A DNA stretch of 64,000 bases from Hoeflea sp. IMCC20628 (lineage in GTDB: Bacteria > Pseudomonadota > Alphaproteobacteria > Rhizobiales > Rhizobiaceae). A model generated the notes under the pieces. The model made no database searches, had not been told where the DNA came from, and saw only the letters and a program-made list of their open reading frames with translations. Below, one piece after another: positions 26,288-36,864 of this stretch (position 1 is the first letter of the stretch; each line of letters begins with the position of its first letter). The translations under genes were made by a program, and so were the position numbers. The stretch covers positions 1,382,501 through 1,446,500 of the forward strand of contig NZ_CP011479.1 of assembly GCF_001011155.1 (NCBI RefSeq), in the 5' to 3' direction.

Positions 26288-27571
26288 ATGGTAGACCGGA
26301 CCGATACGAAATCGACGCAACAGACGGCGTCACGGCGCGGCTTTCTCAAGGCGGGTCTGCTTGGTGGAGCCGCGGTTGCGGCAAGCGCCGGCGTGGCGCG
26401 GGCAGCGGGCGATCCGCTGATCACTGAAATCCAGGACTGGAACCGCTATCTTGGCGAGGGCGTTGACGTCGCGCCCTATGGCAAGCCGTCGGAATTCGAG
26501 GCGAATGTCGTGCGCCGCAGCGTGCCGTGGCTGACGGCCGATCCGGTCTCGTCGATCAATTTCACACCGCTGCATGAGCTTGAAGGCATCATCACGCCGA
26601 ATGGGCTTTGCTTCGAACGCCACCATGGCGGCACGGCAACGATTGATCCGGCCGATCATCGCTTGATGATCAATGGTCTGGTCGACACGCCGCTGGTCTT
26701 CACCATGGAGGACCTGAAACGGTTCCCGCGCGAAAACCGGGTCTACTTCCTCGAATGCGCCGCCAATGGCGGCATGGAGTGGAAGGGCTCGCAGCTCAAT
26801 GGCTGCCAGTTCACCCACGGGATGATTCATTGCGTGGTCTATACCGGCGTGCCGCTGCGCTATCTGCTGGAAGAGGCGGGCGTCAAGACCAGCGGCAAAT
26901 GGCTGCTGGCCGAAGGCGCAGATGCCTCGGCGATGACCCGCTCGATCCCGATGGAGAAGGCGCTGGACGACTGTCTCGTCGCTTTCAAGATGAACGGCGA
27001 GTCCTTGCGCCCCGAGCAGGGTTATCCGCTGCGGCTGTGCGTTCCCGGCTGGGAAGGCAACATGTGGGTCAAATGGCTGCGCCGGCTGGAAGTTGGCGAT
27101 AAGCCATGGGCACAGCGCGAAGAGACGTCGAAATACACTGACCTTCTGGCCGACGGAAAGGCTCGCCGCCACACCTGGGTGATGGATGTCAAATCCGTCA
27201 TCACCAGCCCGAGCCCGCAAGCGCCGGTGACACATGGGAAGGGGCCACTGGTGATCTCCGGCCTGGCCTGGTCGGGCAGCGGCACGATCAAGCGTGTTGA
27301 TGTGACGATTGATGGCGGTCGCACCTGGCAAACGGCGCGGATCGACGGGCCGAGCCTGCCCAAGGCGCTGCACCGGTTCTATCTCGACATCAACTGGGAC
27401 GGGTCGGAGCTGCTGCTGCAGTCCCGTGCGATTGATGATCAGGGACTGGTTCAGCCGACCAAGAATGAACTGCGCGCTGCACGCGGCGGCAACTCGATCT
27501 ATCACAACAATGGCATCCAGACATGGCACGTCAACAACGACGGGGTGGTTGAAAATGTTGAAGTTTCCTAA
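26288..27571 (+). CDS. soxC: Sulfane dehydrogenase molybdenum subunit SoxC
   Basis: 427 residues with a Tat signal (SRRGFLKAGLLGG). The sulfite-oxidase fold supplies the molybdenum-ligand cysteine in VYFLECAANGG, and a C-terminal Mo-co dimerisation domain follows. SoxC with SoxD oxidises the SoxY-bound sulfane sulfur to sulfone level, so thiosulfate can be taken fully to sulfate without sulfur globules. Its end overlaps soxD by 17 bases. The molybdate importer modABC lies 3 kb downstream. Confidence 0.94.
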   Translation: MVDRTDTKSTQQTASRRGFLKAGLLGGAAVAASAGVARAAGDPLITEIQDWNRYLGEGVDVAPYGKPSEFEANVVRRSVPWLTADPVSSINFTPLHELEGIITPNGLCFERHHGGTATIDPADHRLMINGLVDTPLVFTMEDLKRFPRENRVYFLECAANGGMEWKGSQLNGCQFTHGMIHCVVYTGVPLRYLLEEAGVKTSGKWLLAEGADASAMTRSIPMEKALDDCLVAFKMNGESLRPEQGYPLRLCVPGWEGNMWVKWLRRLEVGDKPWAQREETSKYTDLLADGKARRHTWVMDVKSVITSPSPQAPVTHGKGPLVISGLAWSGSGTIKRVDVTIDGGRTWQTARIDGPSLPKALHRFYLDINWDGSELLLQSRAIDDQGLVQPTKNELRAARGGNSIYHNNGIQTWHVNNDGVVENVEVS

Positions 27572-28664
27572 GTCTGCGGCGCTGGCCGTTGTTGCAATGG
27601 CTGCCTTTGCCGCCCCGGCATTTGCCGATGGCGACATTGATGCTGGTGAAAAAGTGTTCAAGAAATGCAAGGCCTGCCACGCCGTCGGCGAGGGAGCCAA
27701 GCACCGGGTCGGCCCCGAGCTCAACGAGCTGTTCGGACGCGAGGCAGGGTCTGCGGAGGGCTACAAGTACTCCAAGGCCATGATCGAGGCAGGTGACGGT
27801 GGGCTGGTCTGGGATGCGACAACCCTGACCGAGTACCTGATCAAGCCCAAAGATATGATCAAAGGCACCAAGATGGCCTTTGCCGGGCTGAAGAAAGACG
27901 ATGATATTGCCAATGTGCTGGCCTATCTGAAGAGCTATTCGGCAGAACAGGCGGCAGCAGCCGAGGCTGTGGTCGAGGCCGAACCAGTCGAAACCGCGGA
28001 AGCGGCTCCTGCTGCCGAAGAACCGGCGACAGAGCCGGCAATGGCGGTCGAGGCAAGCCAGGGCGCCTTCGGGCTTGGCCGGGTGGCGATGCCCGACGAG
28101 ATTTCAGCCTGGGACATCGACATTCGCCCCGACGGCACAGGACTGCCTGAGGGCAAGGGCACCGTGGCGCAAGGCGAGCCAATCTATTCGGACAATTGCG
28201 CAGTCTGCCATGGTGATTTCGGCGAGGGTGCCGGTCGCTGGCCAGTGCTGGCTGGCGGTCAGGACTCGTTGCTCAGAGACCGGCCGGTCAAGACCATCGG
28301 CTCCTACTGGCCGTATTTGTCGACGGTGTTCGATTATGTCCGCCGCGCCATGCCGTTCGGCGACGCCCGCTCGCTGTCGGACGACGATGTCTATGCGCTG
28401 ACGGCCTATCTGATGTATCTCAACGATATCGTCGATGATGAAGAGTTCGAGCTTTCCAAGGCGAACTTCGCTTCGATCCGGTTGCCGAATGAAGATAATT
28501 TCATCCCAGATGACCGGTTGAGCGAGCCGCATTATGCCAAGGGTCTTGAGCCCTGCATGTCTGACTGCAAGCCGGGGCCGGTGGAAATCACCGCCCGTGC
28601 CCAGATCATCGACGTGACGCCGGAAGGCGAGGGTGACGAGAATTCCGGAGGCGGGATCGATTGA
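27555..28664 (+). CDS. soxD: Sulfane dehydrogenase diheme cytochrome SoxD
   Basis: The start is MLKFPKSAALAVV, inside the end of soxC. The 369-residue protein has a signal peptide (ending ..AFA-DGD), a first cytochrome c domain with CKACH at 38-42, an Ala/Glu-rich linker of about 45 residues near 140-185, and a second heme domain with CAVCHG at about residue 215. The linker is low-complexity and probably flexible. It accepts electrons from SoxC and passes them to small cytochromes. Confidence 0.93.
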   Translation: MLKFPKSAALAVVAMAAFAAPAFADGDIDAGEKVFKKCKACHAVGEGAKHRVGPELNELFGREAGSAEGYKYSKAMIEAGDGGLVWDATTLTEYLIKPKDMIKGTKMAFAGLKKDDDIANVLAYLKSYSAEQAAAAEAVVEAEPVETAEAAPAAEEPATEPAMAVEASQGAFGLGRVAMPDEISAWDIDIRPDGTGLPEGKGTVAQGEPIYSDNCAVCHGDFGEGAGRWPVLAGGQDSLLRDRPVKTIGSYWPYLSTVFDYVRRAMPFGDARSLSDDDVYALTAYLMYLNDIVDDEEFELSKANFASIRLPNEDNFIPDDRLSEPHYAKGLEPCMSDCKPGPVEITARAQIIDVTPEGEGDENSGGGID

Positions 28665-28701
28665 CAGATGGGTGCTCGAAAGCGCCCTTGAGGAGCCAGG
28701 A

Positions 28702-29429
28702 ATGATTGAACATGGCAGGCACCAGACGCGCAGCAGAATGTTGCGCGCTCTGGTGCCTGCCATTTTTTTGGATGTTTGGCCACATCTGCCGGTGCGACCG
28801 AGCCGGACGCATCGTTCAAACCCTGTGCTGCTTGTCACGAGATTGGCGCGGGTGCGAAACACAAGGTCGGCCCACATCTCGACAGATTGTTCGGCCGCAC
28901 AGCCGGCAGCCTGGATGATTTCCGCTATTCCGACGGCATGCGCGCGGCAGGCGAGGCGGGGCTGGTGTGGACCGCCGAAACACTGAGCGCCTATCTCGAG
29001 AAACCGCGTGATTTCATCAAGGGCAACCGCATGTCGTTTCGCGGCATGGCTGACGCGGCTGACCGCGCAGCACTTATCTCCTGGCTTGAAGCTGCGACAC
29101 AGACAGCTCCGGCGCAGGACCCAGTGGCTGGCGCCGCCTCGGCTGATGGCCAGGTTCACGGCTTTGCCGACATCGTGCTGCAAATGGAAGGCGACCCGGA
29201 CTATGGCGAATATCTCGCCGGTGAATGCGTTACCTGCCATCAGGCCAGCGGCCACGCTGACGGCATTCCGTCAATTGTCGGATTGCCCAGGGACTATTTC
29301 GTCCTCTCGCTGTTTGAATACGTCACCAATGTGCGCTCCAATGACGTGATGAAGCTGCGCGTCGCCAATCTTGGCAATGAGGAGATCGCCGCGCTGGCCG
29401 CCTATTTCAGTTCGCTGGAACCGCAATAA
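28702..29429 (+). CDS. soxE: Diheme cytochrome SoxE, apparent frameshift in signal peptide
   Basis: The mature protein (from about 28776) has two cytochrome c domains, CAACH and CVTCH, as in SoxE, the electron acceptor of the flavoprotein SoxF. In its own frame there is no ATG, only a TTG at 28776 without a ribosome-binding site, and no signal peptide. One frame over, an ATG at 28702 has GAGGAG six bases upstream and reads through RSRMLRALVPAIF to a run of seven Ts (28763-28769). With eight Ts the frame continues as FGCLATSAGATEPD, a textbook export signal joined to the cytochrome. So the gene looks complete except for one base: real mutation, slippage site, or sequencing error. Downstream codons are intact. 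Confidence 0.8.
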
Positions 29430-29456
29430 ACTGCAACCTGCAATCGGGAGGATATC

Positions 29457-30731
29457 ATGGCAGGCCTGACAAGACGCCAATTCGGACTTTTCACCGGCGC
29501 CGGTGCTGCGGCGCTGACGCTTCCAACCTATCTGCGTGCACAAGGCAAACCGCGGGTCGTTGTCATCGGCGGTGGCGCAGGCGGGGCCACTGCGGCGCGC
29601 TACATCGCAAAGGATTCCGATGGCGCGATTGATGTGACGCTGATCGAGAATTCGGAGGTTTACACCACCTGCTTCTATTCCAATCTTTACGTTGGCGGGT
29701 TCCGCAGTTTTGAATCGATCACTCATAGCTACGACGGGCTGCAAACGAATTACGGCATCACCAAAGTGACCGGAATGGCAACCGGCGTCGACCGTGAGGC
29801 CAAAACGGTAATGATGGCAGACGGGGCCTCGGTTCCCTATGACCGGCTGGTGGTGGCCCCGGGCATCGATCTGATCTGGGATTCGGTCGAAGGCTATTCG
29901 GAGGAACTGTCTGAAATTGCTCCGCATGCCTGGAAGGCCGGGGCCCAGACCAAGCTCTTGAAAGCCGGTCTAGACGGCATCGAAAACGGCCAGCAGATCC
30001 TGATGGTGGCACCGCCCAATCCCTATCGCTGTCCGCCGGGGCCTTATGAACGCGCGTCGATGATGGCGCATGTGCTCAAGGCCAAGGGGCTGACGGACTC
30101 CAAGGTGATCATTCTCGATCCGAAACCGAAATTCTCGAAGCAGGGGGTGTTCCAGGAAGGCTGGGAGAAGCATTATCCGGGCATGATCGAATGGTACGGG
30201 CCCGACGTGCATGGCGGCATCGCCAGCGTCGATGTTGGCAATGGCACCGTTGAAACCGATCTCGACACCTTCAAGGGCGCGTTCATGAACATCATTCCGG
30301 CGCAAAAGGGCGGCGCGATTGCCGCTGCTGCGGGGCTGACCGACGACAGCGGCTTCTGCCCGATCGAGGCTGACAGCATGCGCTCGACAATGGACGAGTC
30401 CGTGCTTGTCATTGGCGACGCCTGCATTGCCGGTGACATGCCGAAATCCGGTTTTTCCGCCAATAGCCAGGCCAAGGTGGCGGCGATGACCATTCGCGGC
30501 GATCTGCTTGACGCAAAAGTGTTTCCGGCCAGATACGCCAACACCTGCTGGTCCCTGATCGAGACCGATGACAGTGTGAAGGTCGGCGCGCAATATGCCC
30601 CCGGCGACGGCAAGATTGCCTCGACACAAGGCTTTATCAGCCAGATGGACGAAACGGATGCGGTGCGCAAAGCCAATTACGAGGAGTCCGCCGGCTGGTA
30701 TGCCGGGATTACCGCCGACATGTTTGGCTAG
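29457..30731 (+). CDS. soxF: Flavocytochrome c sulfide dehydrogenase flavoprotein SoxF
   Basis: The 424-residue protein has a Tat signal (LTRRQFGLFTGAG) and an FAD-binding Rossmann motif VVVIGGGAGGATAARYI near residue 36. Two cysteines placed as the redox-active disulfide of FccB-type proteins occur in TTCFYSN and SGFCPIEAD. With SoxE it forms a periplasmic sulfide dehydrogenase. The gene order soxE-soxF is canonical, which supports the SoxE assignment despite the frameshift. A hairpin follows the stop. Confidence 0.92.
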   Translation: MAGLTRRQFGLFTGAGAAALTLPTYLRAQGKPRVVVIGGGAGGATAARYIAKDSDGAIDVTLIENSEVYTTCFYSNLYVGGFRSFESITHSYDGLQTNYGITKVTGMATGVDREAKTVMMADGASVPYDRLVVAPGIDLIWDSVEGYSEELSEIAPHAWKAGAQTKLLKAGLDGIENGQQILMVAPPNPYRCPPGPYERASMMAHVLKAKGLTDSKVIILDPKPKFSKQGVFQEGWEKHYPGMIEWYGPDVHGGIASVDVGNGTVETDLDTFKGAFMNIIPAQKGGAIAAAAGLTDDSGFCPIEADSMRSTMDESVLVIGDACIAGDMPKSGFSANSQAKVAAMTIRGDLLDAKVFPARYANTCWSLIETDDSVKVGAQYAPGDGKIASTQGFISQMDETDAVRKANYEESAGWYAGITADMFG

Positions 30732-30753
30732 GTCGCTTTTGATGACAAACCGG

Positions 30754-30787
30754 GAGCAGGAAGCAGGGGTGTCCTTGCTTCCTGTTC
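30754..30787 (+). terminator. Terminator-like hairpin after soxF
   Basis: GAGCAGGAAGCA (30754-30765) pairs with TGCTTCCTGTTC (30776-30787) through 12 positions including one G-U pair, with a ten-base loop. It marks the likely end of the sox transcript, 105 bases before modA. No ModE-like palindrome is obvious in the interval. Confidence 0.5.
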
Positions 30788-30891
30788 TCATCTCGACCAC
30801 GCGCCACCACGCCGATAAGGCCTTGGTGCTTGCCAGTCACTGGTTCCCGCTGGTACGTCCCTACAGACCTCAAATTAAGGGAGCTTGCCGG

Positions 30892-31683
30892 ATGCCTGCC
30901 CGTTTGATCCGTCGCATGCTTGGCGTTCTGGTTGTTGCCGGGTTGACGCTGTCTGCCGTCGGCGCCCGGGCAGACGATGTGCTGGTGTTTGCCGCAGCCA
31001 GCCTGAAGACCGCGCTGGACCAGGTGGCGACGGACTGGCGCAGTGCTACCGGCAAATCGGTGACCATTTCCTATGCCGGCAGTTCCAGCCTGGCGCGGCA
31101 GATAGAGCAGGGCGCGCCGGCCGATATTTTCGTTTCCGCATCGGTTGACTGGATGGACTATCTGCAGACGGCCAAGATGATCCACCCCGACACCCGCACA
31201 AACCTGTTGGGCAACCGTCTGGTGTTGATCGCACATGGCCGTGATGCACCGGGAATTGATCTTGGCCCGGACACCGATCTCGCTGGCTTGCTCGGCGACG
31301 AGTGGCTGGCGATGGCGCTGGTCGATTCCGTGCCGGCCGGGATCTATGGCAAAGAGGCACTCAGCAGTCTGGGTCTGTGGGACACGGTGTCCTCAAAGGT
31401 GGCGCAGACCGATAATGTGCGGGCGGCACTGGCGCTGGTGTCGTCGGGCGAAGCACCGTTTGGCATCGTCTATGCAACCGATGCGGTGGCTGATGGCACT
31501 GTCAGCGTGGTCGCGGTTTTTCCCGAAGAGAGCCATGCGCCGATCATCTATCCGGCGGCCATTGTCAGCACGTCAGTGCATCCGGAAGCGGCTGCCTTTC
31601 TGGAGGTTCTGAGAGGTCCAGTTGCGGCAGAAGTTTTCAGGGCGCAAGGGTTCTTGCCGCTGATCGGGCAGGGCGATGGCTGA
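30892..31683 (+). CDS. modA: Molybdate ABC transporter, periplasmic binding protein
   Basis: The 263-residue protein starts at MPARLIRRMLGVLVVAG (AAGGGAG upstream) with a signal peptide ending near residue 26 (GARA-DDV). It opens with VLVFAAASLKTALDQ and has YAGSSSLARQIEQGAPADIF, both hallmarks of ModA oxyanion-binding proteins. Its final bases overlap modB. Molybdate captured here could supply SoxC and other molybdoenzymes. Confidence 0.92.
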   Translation: MPARLIRRMLGVLVVAGLTLSAVGARADDVLVFAAASLKTALDQVATDWRSATGKSVTISYAGSSSLARQIEQGAPADIFVSASVDWMDYLQTAKMIHPDTRTNLLGNRLVLIAHGRDAPGIDLGPDTDLAGLLGDEWLAMALVDSVPAGIYGKEALSSLGLWDTVSSKVAQTDNVRAALALVSSGEAPFGIVYATDAVADGTVSVVAVFPEESHAPIIYPAAIVSTSVHPEAAAFLEVLRGPVAAEVFRAQGFLPLIGQGDG

Positions 31684-32374
31684 CTGGCTCACTCCGGATC
31701 AATGGAGCGCGGTTGCGCTGTCGCTCAAGGTGTCGTTCTGGGCAACGGTGCTGAGCCTGCCCTTTGGCGTGGCGGTGGCCTATGCGTTGGCGCGCTACGA
31801 GTTCTGGGGCAAGCAGGTGCTCAACGGGCTGGTGCATCTGCCGCTGATCCTGCCGCCGGTGGTCACCGGCTATCTGCTGCTTTTGACCTTCGGTCGTCGC
31901 GGCGCGATTGGCGGCTTCCTTGAAGAGACCTTCGGACTGGTGTTTGCGTTCCGCTGGACCGGGGCAGCACTTGCTGCCGCGGTGATGGCGTTCCCGCTGA
32001 TGGTGCGCGCGATCCGGCTGGCGATCGAGGCGGTTGATCCAAAACTGGAACAGGCGGCGGCAACACTCGGCGCCTCGCGGCTCTGGGTGTTTGCCACGGT
32101 CACCTTGCCGCTGATCCTGCCCGGCATCCTGGCCGGTGTCATTCTGGCCTTTGCCAAGGCGATGGGTGAGTTTGGCGCGACCATCACATTCGTCTCCAAC
32201 ATTCCGGGCCAGACCCAGACCCTGCCATCGGCGATCTACAGTTTCCTGCAGGTTCCCGGCGGCGATTCTCAGGCGATGCAACTGGTGCTGATCGCGGTCG
32301 CGATTGCACTTCTGGCGCTGTTTCTGTCTGAATGGATCGGCCGGGCCGTGGCGCGGAGGATCTCGGGATCATGA
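31676..32374 (+). CDS. modB: Molybdate ABC transporter permease
   Basis: 232 residues starting MADWLTPDQWSAVALSL, overlapping modA by eight bases. It has five membrane segments and the EAA loop (ATLGASRLWVFATVTLPLILPG) that contacts ModC. The block AKAMGEFGATITFVSNIPGQTQT is diagnostic of ModB. Confidence 0.93.
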   Translation: MADWLTPDQWSAVALSLKVSFWATVLSLPFGVAVAYALARYEFWGKQVLNGLVHLPLILPPVVTGYLLLLTFGRRGAIGGFLEETFGLVFAFRWTGAALAAAVMAFPLMVRAIRLAIEAVDPKLEQAAATLGASRLWVFATVTLPLILPGILAGVILAFAKAMGEFGATITFVSNIPGQTQTLPSAIYSFLQVPGGDSQAMQLVLIAVAIALLALFLSEWIGRAVARRISGS

Positions 32375-33459
32375 GCCTTTCTGTCCGACTGTCACATAGC
32401 TTTGGTGATTTTGCGCTCGACGTCGACTTCGAAGCGCCTGCGGGCGTCACTGCCCTTTTTGGCCGTTCCGGCTCTGGCAAGACCTCTGTGGTGAATGCCG
32501 TGGCCGGGCTGTTGCGGCCAGATGCTGGGAAAATTGTGCTCGACGGGCGGGTTCTGTTTGATTGTGGCCAGGGCGCGTCGGTGCCGGTGCATCAGCGCCG
32601 GCTTGGCTATGTGTTTCAGGAAGGCCGGTTGTTTCCGCATCTCAGCGTGCGCCAAAACCTCAGCTATGGACGCTGGTTTGCGCCGCGCGGGCCGGGCGCA
32701 GAGTTCGATCATGTGGTGGAGATGCTCGGCATCGGCGATCTGCTTGGTCGGCAACCGGCTCGCCTGTCGGGAGGCGAGAAACAACGCGTGGCCATCGGCC
32801 GGGCGTTGCTCGCCAGACCGCAACTGTTGCTGATGGATGAACCGCTGGCGGCGCTGGATGAGGAGCGAAAGGCGGAGATCCTGCCGTTCCTCGAGCGGTT
32901 GCGCGAAGAAACCGCCGTGCCGGTGCTCTATGTCAGCCACTCGATGGTCGAGGTTGCCCGGCTGGCCACGACACTGGTGTTGATGGATTCGGGCCGGGTT
33001 GTCCGAGCCGGTCCGGCCGACGACATGCTCTCCGACCCCGACAATGTGCCGGCGCTCGGCATCCGCACAGCCGGCGCATCGCTTCATGCGGTGGTGACAG
33101 CGCAGGAAGATGACGGTCTGACGCGGCTTGAAGCATCTGCCGGGCCGCTTTATCTGCCCAGGGTGGAAGCCAGGATCGGGGCGCGGCTTTCGATCCGGAT
33201 CCTGGCGCAGGACGTGATCCTGTCGCGAACCCGGCCCGAGGGATTGTCAGCGCTCAATGTCTTGCCGGCGACCGTGACCGCGGTGCGGCTCGGCGAGGGA
33301 CCCGGTGCGATCATCCAGCTCAAGGCCGGCGATGATCTGCTGCTGGCGCGGATCACCCGGCGGTCTGCCCTGGCGCTGGAACTTGCGCCCGGTGCGGGCT
33401 GCTTTGCCATCATCAAGACGGTTGCCGTCGCCCGGACCAATGTCGGCGGCGCCGGCTGA
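32371..33459 (+). CDS. modC: Molybdate ABC transporter ATPase
   Basis: The start is the ATG at 32371 overlapping the modB stop (ATGA). The 362-residue protein has Walker A GRSGSGKTS, signature LSGGEKQRVAIGRAL, Walker B LLLMDEPLAALD and a C-terminal TOBE/Mop domain (from about residue 295) that binds molybdate for feedback control. It energises ModB. The gene is convergent with the LysR gene, 16 bases away. Confidence 0.93.
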   Translation: MSLSVRLSHSFGDFALDVDFEAPAGVTALFGRSGSGKTSVVNAVAGLLRPDAGKIVLDGRVLFDCGQGASVPVHQRRLGYVFQEGRLFPHLSVRQNLSYGRWFAPRGPGAEFDHVVEMLGIGDLLGRQPARLSGGEKQRVAIGRALLARPQLLLMDEPLAALDEERKAEILPFLERLREETAVPVLYVSHSMVEVARLATTLVLMDSGRVVRAGPADDMLSDPDNVPALGIRTAGASLHAVVTAQEDDGLTRLEASAGPLYLPRVEARIGARLSIRILAQDVILSRTRPEGLSALNVLPATVTAVRLGEGPGAIIQLKAGDDLLLARITRRSALALELAPGAGCFAIIKTVAVARTNVGGAG

Positions 33460-33475
33460 GGCCTCGCTGTTTTTC

Positions 33476-34348
33476 TCACAGCTGTTGCGTGGGTTCGCAG
33501 AGCATGTCGACGATTTCTTCCCAGTTCTTTCGGGTCAGCATATCCTCGTTCGCTGTCATCCAGTATCCGGCGTCCGGTGTCAGCACCTTGTCTGAGAGGC
33601 GGACCAAATTCCCGCTTTCAAGATCCTGACCGGAAAGCGGCAGTGATCCCAGAACCACACCGAGCCCTGCCTTTGCGGCGGCATGCGCAGAGACGTAATT
33701 GTCAAACCGAAAAATTGGCACTGAGGTTGCTGCAACGCCGGTTTGCACTGCCCATTCCTGCCAGCCGGGGCGCGGCCCGGACACGGCGATACGAGGCAAT
33801 TTCCACCAGGGTATGCCACCCTCAAGAAGCGTCGGAGCAGCCAGAGGAACAAGGCTTTCCCGGTACAGCCGGGTGGCGCGGCCCTCGGGACGGGATTCCC
33901 GGATGTAGCGGATTTCGATGCTGGCGTTGGCCTTGGCAAAATCCGGTTCGATGATCATGGTGGTCATCGAAATCTGAAATTTCGGCTTGTTTTCCAGGGC
34001 TGCGAGGCGCGGAACAATCCACATCTGGGCAACCGAGGCGCTGGCTGAAATGACAATCCGGTCAGGCGCCTTGCCGAACAATTCGTCCGCGCTGCGGTTG
34101 AGTGCCTGCAGGGCTTGCGTGACATAGGGAAGCCAGGCTTCGCCATCCACAGTCAGGATCACGCCGCGTGGCTGCCTTGAAAACAGGCTGACGCCGACAA
34201 GCTGTTCAAGGTTCTTGATGCGCTGGCTTACGGCAGCCTGCGTCAATCCGATTTCGGATGCGGCAGCGGTAAAGCTGCCGGTGCGACCCGCCGCCTCGAA
34301 AACACGAACCCACTCCAGCGGCAGGCGACCAATCTTGTTCAGAGGCAT
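33476..34348 (-). CDS. LysR-family regulator of the adjacent phosphonate oxygenase pair
   Basis: The 290-residue protein has the LysR winged-helix domain at the N-terminus (LEWVRVFEAAGRTGSFTAAA then LTQAAVSQRIKNLEQ) and a PBP-like effector domain after residue ~90. The helix-turn-helix and overall look are GcvA-like. It is divergent from the TmpA-like gene with a 99-base shared promoter, the usual arrangement for a LysR protein controlling its neighbour with the substrate or an intermediate as co-inducer; that ligand is inferred, not visible. Confidence 0.8.
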   Translation of the reverse strand: MPLNKIGRLPLEWVRVFEAAGRTGSFTAAASEIGLTQAAVSQRIKNLEQLVGVSLFSRQPRGVILTVDGEAWLPYVTQALQALNRSADELFGKAPDRIVISASASVAQMWIVPRLAALENKPKFQISMTTMIIEPDFAKANASIEIRYIRESRPEGRATRLYRESLVPLAAPTLLEGGIPWWKLPRIAVSGPRPGWQEWAVQTGVAATSVPIFRFDNYVSAHAAAKAGLGVVLGSLPLSGQDLESGNLVRLSDKVLTPDAGYWMTANEDMLTRKNWEEIVDMLCEPTQQL

Positions 34349-34366
34349 AATGAAAACCGTATCTAA

Positions 34367-36204
<1,838 letters not shown>

Positions 36205-36210
36205 CGGAAC

Positions 36211-36864
36211 TCAGGGCAAACGGATCACGCCAATCCGGGCGTAATCACGGTAGATCGATGAAAACGTCAATTGACCATGGCTATCCCCAGCCAGCGCGGT
36301 CATGACGCCTTCGATCTGTTGGCGCGGTGTAACGTGAAAGCGCGCCAGCCAGGCTTTGAGAGCTTTGCCGAACCAGTCGGGCAGCGCGGAATGCTGGCCG
36401 AAATCCACCACATGGAGTTCGCCGCCGGATGCAACGGCCTGCATGGCCTGTTCGAGGGCTGCTTCCCAACCGGGGATCATCGACAGGCTGTAGGAAAGAA
36501 ACACCCGGTCGAAACCTGATACGCCGAACAGCTTGCCGGAATCGAAGCGGGTCGCGTCGCCCTGGGTCAGATGGACACGATCGCTCATGGCGCGTTTCGA
36601 TACCATCGCTTCAGCCGATTTGAGCATCTCGGCGGAGATGTCGAGACCGTACACCCTGGCATCAGGATAGCGCTTTGCCGTCAGGATCAGATTGCGGGCG
36701 GTGCCGCAGCCGATTTCGAGCACGGTACCTCCGGTTGGCGGCTTGAGGGCGGCGATCAGATCATTGCGGCCAAGCAGATAGTAGCGCCGGGTCAGATCAT
36801 AGATATGGCGCTGATGGCGATAGATGCCATCCATCACCGAGGCGTTGGCGGAGACGCTGCTCAT
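36211..36864 (-). CDS. btaB: Betaine lipid synthesis N-methyltransferase BtaB
   Basis: This 217-residue class I SAM methyltransferase has motif I VLEIGCGTARNL near residue 50 and an N-terminal block YRHQRHIYDLTRRYYLLGR typical of BtaB. It trimethylates diacylglyceryl-homoserine to the betaine lipid DGTS. Its ATG overlaps the btaA stop by four bases. This pathway replaces phospholipids with phosphorus-free lipid under phosphate starvation in Sinorhizobium and Rhodobacter. Confidence 0.88.
   Translation of the reverse strand: MSSVSANASVMDGIYRHQRHIYDLTRRYYLLGRNDLIAALKPPTGGTVLEIGCGTARNLILTAKRYPDARVYGLDISAEMLKSAEAMVSKRAMSDRVHLTQGDATRFDSGKLFGVSGFDRVFLSYSLSMIPGWEAALEQAMQAVASGGELHVVDFGQHSALPDWFGKALKAWLARFHVTPRQQIEGVMTALAGDSHGQLTFSSIYRDYARIGVIRLP

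Noticed and set aside
28776-29429. soxE beginning at the TTG at 28776
   Set aside because: It lacks a ribosome-binding site and an export signal, while a frameshifted ATG upstream supplies both.
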